The notes: generated by a model not told the origin, from the letters alone. Shown: positions 1 through 6,063, counted from the stretch's first letter. The stretch is 6,561 nt of DNA from Actinomycetota bacterium (GCA_013821525.1 JACDGR010000194.1:1-6561), one strand, 5' to 3'. Made by a program: numbers and translations.

Positions 1-342
1 ACGTATGCGTCAGGCGCACCCCCGGTGACGCCGGTCGGCGACCCTGACCTGCCGCCGGTTGCTCCGCGCGACGACTCACTCGTGCGCGTCGAGAGCCCGA
101 TGGTCGGCACGTTCTACCGCTCGCCCGCGCCAGGCTCTGCCGCCTTCGTCGAGATTGGCGACCCGGTCGCCGCGGGGCAGACGCTCTGCATCCTCGAGGC
201 GATGAAGCTGATGAACGAGGTGAAGGCCGAGGTCGAGGGAGTCGTGCGTGCGGTTCACGTCGGCAACGCCGAGCCGGTCGAGTACGGACAGCTTCTCTTC
301 GAGCTCGAGCCGGTCAACGGCCGTCCGCTCGACGCTGTCTGA
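1..342 (+). CDS. accB: Biotin carboxyl carrier protein of acetyl-CoA carboxylase (3' part)
   Basis: This protein carries the biotin that AccC carboxylates, and passes CO2 to the carboxyltransferase that makes malonyl-CoA (or a related acyl-CoA product) for fatty-acid synthesis in the cytoplasm. The frame is open from base 1 to the TGA at 340-342, giving 113 visible codons. The first ~25 residues are a Pro/Ala-rich linker, followed by a biotinyl/lipoyl domain starting at VRVESPMVGTFYRSPAPG. The biotinylation site is EAMKLMNE, with the acceptor lysine codon at 205-207. The residue after the lysine is Leu rather than the Met of E. coli; AMKL also occurs in Bacillus AccB. Usual family length is about 150-170 residues, so roughly 40-60 N-terminal residues lie outside the window, and the internal ATG/GTG codons near base 25 are not the real start. 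The gene is followed 34 bases later by accC, as is usual for accBC operons. Confidence 0.95.
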   Translation, partial: TYASGAPPVTPVGDPDLPPVAPRDDSLVRVESPMVGTFYRSPAPGSAAFVEIGDPVAAGQTLCILEAMKLMNEVKAEVEGVVRAVHVGNAEPVEYGQLLFELEPVNGRPLDAV

Positions 343-364
343 TGCAAGTCACCCGTCCCACGAC

Positions 365-370
365 GAGGGG
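365..370 (+). promoter_or_regulatory. Ribosome binding site of accC
   Basis: GAGGGG lies 6 bases before the GTG at 377. It decides the accC start: the frame is open further upstream (to an ATG at 248), but that would run through the end of accB and add 43 residues that AccC proteins do not have. Confidence 0.7.
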
Positions 371-376
371 CTAGCG

Positions 377-1720
377 GTGTTCACACGCGTCCTCGTCGCG
401 AACCGAGGCGAGATCGCAGTCCGGGTGATCCGCGCGCTGCACGAGCTCGACGTCGAGGCCGTCGCCGTCTACTCGACGGCCGATAAGGACGCGCAGCACG
501 TGCGCATGGCTGACCACGCGGTCTGCGTGGGGCCGCCGGCCGCGACCGACAGCTACCTGCGCATACCGAGCGTGATCGCTGCTGCGAACACGACCGACTG
601 CCAGGCGGTTCATCCCGGCTACGGATTCCTCGCCGAGAACCCCTTGTTCGTCGAGGCGTGCGTCGACAACGATCTGGTCTTCGTCGGACCTCCCGCGGAC
701 GTGATGGGAACGATGGGCGACAAGATCTCTGCGAAGCAGGCGATGCGCGCGGCAAACGTCCCGATCGTTCCTGGCACCGAGGAGGAGACCTCCGTCGCGC
801 AGGCGCGCCGCGCCGCCGACGAGATGGGGTATCCGATCTTGCTGAAGGCGAGCGCCGGCGGAGGCGGTAAAGGCATGCGGCTCGTGACTGCGGCGGAGGA
901 CATCGAGGATGCGTTCGGCGCAGCTGCCGCCGAGGCGCAGGCCGCCTTCGGCGATCCGCGCCTCTACGTCGAAAAAGCTGTCTCGCCCGCACGACACGTG
1001 GAGATTCAGGTGATCTGCGACCACCACGGAAATGTGCTGACGCTCGGGGAGCGCGAATGCTCGATTCAGCGGCGGCATCAGAAGCTGATCGAGGAGTCAC
1101 CGTCGGCGGCGCTGACGCCGGAGGCGCGCGAGGAGATGGAAGCCGCTGCGGAACGTGCGTGCATCGCGGTCGGTTACCGCAATGCCGGCACGTTCGAGTT
1201 CCTGCTCGGTCCGGACGGCAGCTTTTACTTCATCGAGCTGAATGCGCGACTGCAGGTGGAGCATCCCGTCACCGAGCTGTGCACCGGGATCGACATCGTG
1301 CGCGAGCAGTTGCTCGTCGCTGCGGGTGAGCGCCTCTCCGTCGTCGGCCGTGCGCCGCGGCGTGGTCACGCGATCGAGCTGCGGCTGAACGCCGAGGATC
1401 CCGAGCACGACTTTCGTCCGTCGCCGGGACGCGTCGAGCGGTTCCAGCCGGCGGAGGGGCCGGGCGTCCGCGTCGACACGTTCATCGAATCCGGTTCGGT
1501 GATTCCGCCGTTCTACGACTCGATGATCGCGAAGCTGATCGTCTGGGACGGCGATCGCCCGAGTGCGATCGCGCGTGCGGAGCGGGCGCTGCAGGAGACG
1601 GTGATCGAGGGCGTGCCGACGACGCGGGATCTGGCGCTCGAGGTGCTCGCGAGCGAGCCATTTCGCAGCGGGGAGTACTCGACCTCGACCCTCGAGGAGC
1701 TGCGGGCGGTCGAGGTATGA
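377..1720 (+). CDS. accC: Acetyl-CoA carboxylase, biotin carboxylase subunit
   Basis: The enzyme uses ATP and bicarbonate to carboxylate the biotin on AccB, the first half-reaction of acetyl/acyl-CoA carboxylase. Starting at GTG 377 it has 447 residues (E. coli AccC has 449) and begins FTRVLVANRGEIAVRVIRA, the typical N-terminus. Domains in order: N-terminal biotin carboxylase domain (about 1-110), ATP-grasp domain (about 113-310), C-terminal domain (about 330-440). Key residues are in place: K116 (GDK), K157 before the glycine-rich loop GGGGKGMR (161-168), H207, K236 (RRHQK), E274, E287, N289, R291 and E295 in ELNARLQVEHP, and R336 in RLNAEDP. I see no sign of damage, so it should be active. 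The stop overlaps the nusB start in ATGA (1717-1720), which suggests translational coupling. It could equally serve a propionyl/acyl-CoA carboxylase; the partner carboxyltransferase genes are not in the window. Confidence 0.97.
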   Translation: MFTRVLVANRGEIAVRVIRALHELDVEAVAVYSTADKDAQHVRMADHAVCVGPPAATDSYLRIPSVIAAANTTDCQAVHPGYGFLAENPLFVEACVDNDLVFVGPPADVMGTMGDKISAKQAMRAANVPIVPGTEEETSVAQARRAADEMGYPILLKASAGGGGKGMRLVTAAEDIEDAFGAAAAEAQAAFGDPRLYVEKAVSPARHVEIQVICDHHGNVLTLGERECSIQRRHQKLIEESPSAALTPEAREEMEAAAERACIAVGYRNAGTFEFLLGPDGSFYFIELNARLQVEHPVTELCTGIDIVREQLLVAAGERLSVVGRAPRRGHAIELRLNAEDPEHDFRPSPGRVERFQPAEGPGVRVDTFIESGSVIPPFYDSMIAKLIVWDGDRPSAIARAERALQETVIEGVPTTRDLALEVLASEPFRSGEYSTSTLEELRAVEV

Positions 1721-2097
1721 CGATCTCGCGGCGGCAAGCTCGGCGGCAGGCGCTCTTCCTGCTCTACCAGTGGGACCTCTCGGGCCAGACGATCGGCTCT
1801 CAGTACGCAGGCGAGATCGATCCGTGGGCGCGGGGGATCGTCGAGACGGTGGCCGGTCGCGCCGCGGAGCTCGACGCGCGGATCACGGCGGCAGCCGAGG
1901 GTTGGACGGCCGACCGGCTCGGCACGGTCGAGCGCAGCGCGTTGCGCGTCGCGGTGCACGAGCTCGAGCACGATGAGGTGCCGCCGGAGGTCGCGATCAA
2001 CGAGGCTGTCGCGTTCACGAAGCGCTACGCATCCGACGACGGGGCCAGGCTCGTCAACGGCATCTTGGGACGCATTCAACGCGAGGAGGCTGCATGA
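1717..2097 (+). CDS. nusB: Transcription antitermination factor NusB
   Basis: NusB binds boxA RNA together with NusE (ribosomal protein S10) and helps RNA polymerase read through rRNA operons. The 126-residue product starts with an Arg-rich helix (SRRQARRQALFLLYQWD). It ends with the family signature: RLGTVERSALRVAVHEL (about 66-82), then PPEVAINEAVAFTKRYASDD and the final helix GARLVNGILGRI. E. coli NusB has 139 residues, so this one is slightly short, mainly in the middle between the two helical halves; this is within the usual range. ATG 1717 overlaps the accC stop by 4 bases, and the gene's own stop overlaps the next ATG in the same way. No strong Shine-Dalgarno precedes 1717 beyond GAGG at 1712-1715, which is very close, so coupling to accC translation is likely. 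accC-nusB neighbourhood is also seen in the Bacillus cluster. Confidence 0.95.
   Translation: MTISRRQARRQALFLLYQWDLSGQTIGSQYAGEIDPWARGIVETVAGRAAELDARITAAAEGWTADRLGTVERSALRVAVHELEHDEVPPEVAINEAVAFTKRYASDDGARLVNGILGRIQREEAA
2083..2089 (+). promoter_or_regulatory. Ribosome binding site of the xseB-position gene
   Basis: GAGGAGG lies 4 bases before ATG 2094, inside the last codons of nusB. It is a strong, well-placed Shine-Dalgarno and is the best evidence that the small overlapping gene is truly translated. Confidence 0.65.
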
Positions 2098-2315
2098 CGG
2101 CGGAAGATTCATTGAACAACGCGGAGCATCTGCTTGCTCGGCTCGAGTCTGCGCGAGCCCAGCTCGACGCGACGCAGGATCCGGACAAGGCGATCGAGAT
2201 CCTGCAGGAGCTTGCCGACCTCGCCCGTGAGGTCGAGGGGGAGCTTCAGCGCGCGAAGCGAGCTGCGGAGACCGAAGCGGTCTCGCCGCCGAGCGCGGAT
2301 GCCGCGGAATCCTGA
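2094..2315 (+). CDS. Small helical protein, possibly a divergent exodeoxyribonuclease VII small subunit (XseB-like)
   Basis: The product has 73 residues and is almost wholly predicted helix, rich in Ala, Glu, Leu and Arg. Two amphipathic helices (about 4-27 and 31-60) are joined by a short turn (DATQDPDK), and a disordered Ser/Pro/Ala tail follows. This is the size and layout of XseB, the small subunit of exonuclease VII, which degrades single-stranded DNA together with XseA. It also lies directly upstream of the prenyltransferase, where xseB sits in Bacillus and E. coli. The match is weak in detail: the LE-x-G-x-L-x-LEE turn typical of XseB is not kept, and no xseA gene is in the window. A strong Shine-Dalgarno and the ATGA overlap with nusB support real translation. 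Its last 17 bases overlap the next gene. I am confident it is a gene, and about even on whether it is a functional XseB or an unrelated coiled-coil protein. Confidence 0.7.
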   Translation: MTAEDSLNNAEHLLARLESARAQLDATQDPDKAIEILQELADLAREVEGELQRAKRAAETEAVSPPSADAAES

Positions 2316-3063
2316 GCAGCTGCGCGCGCTCGTCGAGGGTTATCTCGACGAGCTCGTCTTGACGCCGGAGCTGGGCACGCTGGCGGAGCCGATGCGCCAC
2401 GCGCTTGGTGGCAAGCGTGTGCGTCCGGTGCTGTGCCTTGCGACGGGCGATGCGATCGGTGCGCCGGTCGAGAATCTGCTGCCGGCCGCGGCGGCGATCG
2501 AGCTGGTGCACTCCTTCTCGCTGGTGCACGACGATCTGCCGGCGCTCGACGATGACCGGGAGCGTCGCGGCGCGCCGTCGGTGTGGGCGCAGTTTGGTGA
2601 GGCGGGAGCGGTGCTCGCTGGCGACGCGCTGCTCGCCGAGGCGTTTCGGCTAGCGCTCAGCTACGGGACGAGCGCGGTGGCGCGCGAGCTCGTCGAGGCG
2701 ACACTCGCGATGATCGGTGGCCAGTGGCTCGACATCTCGGGCACGGGCGAGCTCGACGAACTGCACCGGCTGAAGACGGGGGCGCTCTTCTCGGCGTCGA
2801 TCGGGTGCGCGCTCGCGGCGGCGGAGGTGCCTTCGGCCGAGCAGCAGCCCTGGCGCGAGTTCGCCGCGGAGCTTGGGCTGCTCTTTCAGATCGTCGACGA
2901 CATCCTCGACGGCGATGGGTACGTCGAGGACATGGGCCCGGACGGCGCCCGGCGCCTGGCGGACGAAGCAGCCGAGCGTGCCCAGGTGCGACTCGGCGAG
3001 ATCGACGCTGACACGGACGTGCTGTCGGGCATCGTCAGCGACCTCGCCTCACGCACCGTCTGA
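2299..3063 (+). CDS. Short polyprenyl (probably farnesyl) diphosphate synthase
   Basis: This trans-prenyltransferase joins isopentenyl diphosphate to allylic diphosphates in isoprenoid synthesis. The start chosen, ATG 2299, gives 254 residues; the longer open frame back to 2134 lies in an Arg/Ser-rich shadow of the upstream gene. Visible motifs: GGKRVRPVL (37-45), first Asp-rich motif DDLPALDD (78-85), the RRG following it, GGQWLDI (140-146), LKTGALF (158-164), and second Asp-rich motif DDILD (200-204). The two-residue insertion in the first motif and Phe73 five residues before it fit bacterial farnesyl (C15) synthases such as IspA. It is odd at the C-terminus: the usual LGK-x-x-G-x-D...K-x-TYP stretch after DDILD is absent and replaced by GDGYVEDMGPDGARRLADEA, so it is about 40 residues shorter than the ~300 of E. 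coli IspA. Product length cannot be proved from sequence; a geranylgeranyl synthase remains possible. Confidence 0.88.
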   Translation: MPRNPEQLRALVEGYLDELVLTPELGTLAEPMRHALGGKRVRPVLCLATGDAIGAPVENLLPAAAAIELVHSFSLVHDDLPALDDDRERRGAPSVWAQFGEAGAVLAGDALLAEAFRLALSYGTSAVARELVEATLAMIGGQWLDISGTGELDELHRLKTGALFSASIGCALAAAEVPSAEQQPWREFAAELGLLFQIVDDILDGDGYVEDMGPDGARRLADEAAERAQVRLGEIDADTDVLSGIVSDLASRTV

Positions 3064-3068
3064 ACCGC

Positions 3069-3083
3069 GCCGATCCCATCGGC
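3069..3083 (+). terminator. Small hairpin after the prenyltransferase stop
   Basis: GCCGAT (3069-3074) and ATCGGC (3078-3083) form a perfect 6-bp stem with a CCC loop, starting 5 bases after the stop codon. There is no U-run after it, so it is not a standard intrinsic terminator. It could still end or stabilise the transcript of the upstream operon, since the next 540 bases hold no gene. Confidence 0.3.
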
Positions 3084-3505
3084 CTGCGCTGCGGCCGGGT
3101 GAGGTCGGCGCGCGACACCGGCGGCGGCACGGTCATCGCTTCCGAGCAGGCCTGCGCAGCAGCAGCAGCCGCACGCGCGTGGGTGACCCGTGACCTTCGG
3201 CTCCGGCACAGCAGCGACGGATGCGCAGCCCTGATCGAACCGTAGGCCTCCGCGCCAACCGCCAGGTGGGTGCCGGTTACGCCGCGGCCCGCCACGGCAC
3301 CTGACCAAACCGTACAACCGCCGCAGCCACCAGACCGCCAGCCGGCGCAAGAGACACACCATTGGCACACCCACGCGCACCTCCTGTCGCGGAGGCTGCC
3401 GCCAGCCGTGTCTCGGCGAGCCCCGTCCGCAGGAACCAGCTCGCTGCCCCGATCGTCGGCCGCGGGCTGAAAGTTCGCACTCTCGGCCCCCTTCCGTGAG
3501 CGTTT

Positions 3506-3534
3506 AGACCCGGTGTCTGACACCGGACTTGTCT
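3506..3534. repeat. REP-like palindrome
   Basis: CCGGTGTC (3510-3517) and GACACCGG (3519-3526) are perfect 8-base inverted arms around a single T. Outside them AGAC (3506-3509) can pair with GTCT (3531-3534) across a 4-base bulge. The core GGTGTCTGACACC resembles the GGTGTC/GACACC-type intergenic palindromes spread by REP-associated tyrosine transposases in GC-rich bacteria. Only one copy is in the window, so its repetitive nature is inferred. As alternatives it may be a regulator's operator or a transcript hairpin; there is no U-run. Confidence 0.45.
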
Positions 3535-3551
3535 CGCCCACGCATGTCCGG
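3523..3551. repeat. Second inverted repeat overlapping the palindrome
   Basis: CCGGAC (3523-3528) is complementary to GTCCGG (3546-3551), with the pairing extending to 8 of 9 positions (CCGGACTTG with CATGTCCGG). It shares the CCGG at 3523-3526 with the right arm of the REP-like palindrome, so in RNA the two stems could not form together. It may simply be part of a composite repeat. Confidence 0.25.
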
Positions 3552-3596
3552 AGGGGGTGGTGGGATCACGCTTGTCGGCCGGAAGGAGGACGAAAC

Positions 3597-3656
3597 GTGT
3601 ACCGGCGGCTAGTAGCCTTTTGTCTATGGAACTGCGCGGCCGGTTGGGGGCGTTAG
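3597..3656 (+). CDS. Possible 19-codon leader ORF before the first MFS gene
   Basis: A near-perfect Shine-Dalgarno, AAGGAGGA (3583-3590), is followed 6 bases later by GTG 3597. That opens a frame of 19 codons ending with TAG at 3654-3656 (product VYRRLVAFCLWNCAAGWGR). The frame differs from the transporter's and overlaps its start. The Shine-Dalgarno is 35 bases from ATG 3626, too far to serve it. This could be a leader peptide that affects translation of the exporter, as known for some drug-resistance genes, or a chance match. Support is only the ribosome site and spacing. Confidence 0.18.
   Translation: MYRRLVAFCLWNCAAGWGR
3613..3618 (+). promoter_or_regulatory. Possible -10 element for a leaderless MFS transcript
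   Basis: TAGCCT fits the actinobacterial -10 consensus TANNNT and lies 7 bases before ATG 3626, the spacing expected if transcription starts at the A of the start codon. I see no clear -35 box at the usual distance. This would make the transporter mRNA leaderless and explain why no Shine-Dalgarno lies close to the ATG. Confidence 0.4.
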
Positions 3657-4858
3657 CCGAGCGGAACTTCCGGCTCGTCTTCACGAGCACGACGATCTCC
3701 GCGCTCGGCGACGGCGTGACGACGATCGCGCTCGCGTTCGCCGTGCTGCAGATCTCCAACTCGCCCACGGCGCTCGGGATCGTGATCGCCGCCCGCCAGG
3801 CGTCGGCCGCCGCGATCACGGTCGCCGCCGGCGTCTGGGCCGACCGCCTGCCACGCCATCTCGTGCTCGTCGCCGCATCGATAGCGCAGGGAGCGGTGCA
3901 GGCCGTCGCGGGCATCCTCGTTGTCACCGGCCACGCGAGCGTCTGGTCGCTCGCCGTGCTCGCGCTCGTCTTCGGGCTCGCGGACGGCTTCGTCATCCCG
4001 ACGTCGCAAGGATTGATCCCCGCGATCGTCAGCACCGTCCGGCTGCAGCAGGCAAACGCGCTCCTCGGACTCAGCCGCTCGATCCTCGGCGTGCTCGGGC
4101 CGGCGCTCGGCGGCGTGCTCGTCGCGGCGGGCAGCCCCGGCAGCGCGCTGCTCGTCGACGCCGCATCCTTTGGCGTCGGTGCGATCCTGATGCTCCGCGT
4201 CACGATGACGCGCGCCGACCACGTCGAGCCAGCGCCGTTCTTCGCCGAGCTCCGTGCCGGCTGGGCCGAGTTTCGCCGCCAGACCTGGATCTGGACGACG
4301 ATCGTCTTCTTCGGGATCGGTAACTGCGTCTCGACCTCGCTCTTCGTGCTCGGCCCGCTGATCGCGAAGCACGATTATTCCGGAGCAAGCACCTGGGCGA
4401 TCGTGATCAGCGCGTTCTCCGGCGGCACGATCCTCGGCGGGCTCGCCGCCCTGCGCTACCGCCCGCGGCGGCCACTGCTCGCTTCGTGCCTCGCCGCAGT
4501 GCCGCTCGTGCTCCAACCGTTCGGCTGGGCGTTCCACGCGCCCGTCTGGCTGCTCGTGACGATCGGCATCGTCGCCGGCTTCGGCCTCGCAATCCACCTC
4601 GCCCTCTGGTTCACCGTCTTCCAGCGCCACGTGCCAGAGGTCGCGCGCTCCCGCGTCAGCTCCTACGACGCGCTCGGGTCGTTCGTGCTGATGCCGCTCG
4701 GGTCGGCGGTCGCAGGGCCCGTCGCGTCACTCGTCGGCGTCACGGCCACCCTCACCGGCACCGGCCTGATCGAGATCGCCTGCTTCGCCGCCGTGATCGC
4801 GCAGCCAAGCGTGTGGGCTATCCACGCAGACCCAGTCGCGGAACCGGCGCTCGCGTGA
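3626..4858 (+). CDS. MFS transporter, MFS_3-like exporter (first of a tandem pair)
   Basis: This is a 410-residue integral membrane protein of the Major Facilitator Superfamily, with about twelve hydrophobic segments in two halves, split by a hydrophilic central loop near residues 194-222 (TRADHVEPAPFFAELRAGWA onward). The N-terminus ERNFRLVFTSTTISALGDGV and the stretch QANALLGLSRSILGVLGPALGG followed by LLVDAASF are typical of the MFS_3 group, which includes the enterobactin exporter EntS and putative macrolide exporters. Motif A is intact: GVWADRLPRH at 69-78, with Asp73. The substrate cannot be told; drug or small-metabolite efflux by proton antiport is the family expectation. ATG 3626 is chosen because the conserved N-terminus begins just after it; a GTG at 3557 would add 23 unlike residues (SRLSAGRRTKR...). 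It shares a GTGA overlap with the second transporter. It probably starts a separate transcription unit after the 562-base gap. Confidence 0.88.
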   Translation: MELRGRLGALAERNFRLVFTSTTISALGDGVTTIALAFAVLQISNSPTALGIVIAARQASAAAITVAAGVWADRLPRHLVLVAASIAQGAVQAVAGILVVTGHASVWSLAVLALVFGLADGFVIPTSQGLIPAIVSTVRLQQANALLGLSRSILGVLGPALGGVLVAAGSPGSALLVDAASFGVGAILMLRVTMTRADHVEPAPFFAELRAGWAEFRRQTWIWTTIVFFGIGNCVSTSLFVLGPLIAKHDYSGASTWAIVISAFSGGTILGGLAALRYRPRRPLLASCLAAVPLVLQPFGWAFHAPVWLLVTIGIVAGFGLAIHLALWFTVFQRHVPEVARSRVSSYDALGSFVLMPLGSAVAGPVASLVGVTATLTGTGLIEIACFAAVIAQPSVWAIHADPVAEPALA

Positions 4859-6063
4859 TTCGCGACCGTTCGGTGCTCGCGCTCCTTGGCGGCGAGCTGG
4901 TCTCGCGGCTCGGCTCGCAGATCGCGAACCTCGCGTTGCCCTGGTTCGTGCTCGTCACGACCGGATCGCCGACCAAGATGACGCTCGTCTTCGCGGTCGA
5001 GCTCGTCCCGGTGGTCGTACTCGGAGTGGCGGCGGGCTCGCTCGTGCAGCGCATCGGCCCGCGCGCAGCAATGCTGATCGCCGACGGCGTGCGTGCGCCG
5101 GTGATCGCGCTCGTGCTCCTCCTGCACGAGCTGGGCGGCCTCACGTTCGGGCTCATCCTCGCGATCGCGGCGCTCCAGGGCGCGTTCTCGTGCGCGTACT
5201 TCAGCTGCCAGAGAGTGATCCTTCCCGCCGTCGTCGGCGAGGACGAGCGAACGCTCGGCCAGGCGAACACGCTGCTGGAGGGAGCGACGAACCTGACACA
5301 GCTGCTCGGGCCTGCGCTCGCGGGGATCCTGATCGCGTTCGTCGGCGCCGCGAACGTGATGTGGATCGACGCGGCCTCGTTCTTCGTCGCCTTCGTGCTC
5401 GTCGGCGCGTTCGTCCATGTCGAGCGAGTCGCCCACGATCCGGCCGAGTCGGGCGGAGTGCTCGCCGGCTTCCGCTATCTCCGCGGCGACCGCCTCGTCG
5501 GGCGTGTCTCGTTGACGAGCCTCACGTTCGGCTTCCTCTTCCCGGTGCTCGTCGCTTCCTTCTCCGTGCTCGCGTACGAGTCTTACAACCACAATCCTCG
5601 GATCGCTGGCCTGCTGCTCTCGGCGATCGGCGGCGGCCAGGTGGTCGGCTCGCTCGCCGCATTCAGGCTCGTCGCGAAGTTCCCGCCGCTTCGCCTCGAG
5701 TCGATCGGGCTGATCGCGACTGCGCTGCCGCTGTGGCTGCTCGTGCCGCACGTGCCGATCTGGCTCGTCGCGCCCGCGCTCGCAATCGTCGGCTGCTCGC
5801 TGCCGATTATCAACGCGCCGTACATCACGCTCTTGCAGACGCGCGTTCCGGTGGCGCTGCGCGGCAAGGTGCTGCAGTCGGTCATCACGATCAACGGCGT
5901 CGCGGGCCCGCTTGCCTACGTGATCGCCGGCCCGCTGTTCGTGCATGCAGGTTTGCACGTCGCCTATGCGATGGTGGCCGCACTCGCGACCGTCGCCAGC
6001 GCGAACTTCATCTTTACCGTCCTGAGCGAGCCGAGCGTGCCGCGTGCCCAAGCAGCGGCTTGA
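4855..6063 (+). CDS. MFS transporter, MFS_3-like exporter (second of a tandem pair)
   Basis: The 402-residue membrane protein has the same layout as its upstream neighbour: an N-terminal RDRSVLALLGGELVSRLGSQ in place of the EtS-like start, QANTLLEGATNLTQLLGPALAG, WIDAASFF, a hydrophilic central loop (about 183-208, HVERVAHDPAESGGVLAGFR) and a second set of hydrophobic helices. The two are related paralogs but clearly diverged, so any duplication is old. The motif A position reads GSLVQRIGPR (61-70): the usual Asp is replaced by Gln65. GTG 4855 is used as start because it overlaps the upstream stop in GTGA and directly precedes the conserved N-terminus; no good Shine-Dalgarno is visible, so translation is likely coupled. 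The open frame extends back to 4486, but that part is an Arg-rich shadow. The last 20 bases overlap the tlyA start. Substrate unknown; efflux is the family expectation. Confidence 0.87.
   Translation: MIRDRSVLALLGGELVSRLGSQIANLALPWFVLVTTGSPTKMTLVFAVELVPVVVLGVAAGSLVQRIGPRAAMLIADGVRAPVIALVLLLHELGGLTFGLILAIAALQGAFSCAYFSCQRVILPAVVGEDERTLGQANTLLEGATNLTQLLGPALAGILIAFVGAANVMWIDAASFFVAFVLVGAFVHVERVAHDPAESGGVLAGFRYLRGDRLVGRVSLTSLTFGFLFPVLVASFSVLAYESYNHNPRIAGLLLSAIGGGQVVGSLAAFRLVAKFPPLRLESIGLIATALPLWLLVPHVPIWLVAPALAIVGCSLPIINAPYITLLQTRVPVALRGKVLQSVITINGVAGPLAYVIAGPLFVHAGLHVAYAMVAALATVASANFIFTVLSEPSVPRAQAAA

Larger units (their letters stand above)
3064..3625. other. Intergenic region of 562 bases without a recognised gene
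   Basis: All six frames were read here. The longest open frames are Arg/Ala/Pro-rich or Cys/Trp/Gly-rich, lack known motifs, and run as shadows into flanking genes. There is no tRNA or rRNA that I can see, and no trace of Dxs (1-deoxyxylulose-5-phosphate synthase), which would be the expected gene here in the related cluster. The middle part (about 3290-3420) is rich in CAC/CCA and lower in the codon periodicity seen in the flanking genes. The right end carries a REP-like palindrome, a strong Shine-Dalgarno and a likely promoter, described separately. Confidence 0.6.

Noticed and set aside
248..376. N-terminal extension of accC back to ATG 248
   Set aside because: It overlaps the accB 3' end and gives a Ser/Thr-rich stretch unlike any AccC; GTG 377 with its Shine-Dalgarno fits the family start.
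1549..1558. GGCGATCGCC palindrome resembling the cyanobacterial HIP1 sequence
   Set aside because: It lies inside accC and is explained by codon use; the gene set and codon style do not point to cyanobacteria.
3154..3168. Short (GCA)n-like run in the gap
   Set aside because: Only about five imperfect units; common by chance in GC-rich DNA.
3234..3242. ATCGAACCG, whose reverse complement looks like a tRNA T-loop
   Set aside because: No T-stem, acceptor stem or anticodon arm can be built around it on the minus strand.
3380..3395. CCTCC/GGAGG 5-bp inverted repeat with a 6-base loop
   Set aside because: Too short to mean anything in sequence this GC-rich; no U-run or nearby gene end.
3035..3541. 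A 168-codon open frame on the minus strand covering the gap
   Set aside because: Its product is a run of Arg, Ala, Gly and Cys without any motif, it overlaps the prenyltransferase end and reads through the REP-like palindrome. High GC alone produces such frames.
4663..6051. A 462-codon minus-strand open frame opposite the second transporter
   Set aside because: The product is dominated by Arg, Asp, Glu and His, the usual antisense image of a GC-rich membrane protein gene. The plus-strand frame has clear MFS motifs.
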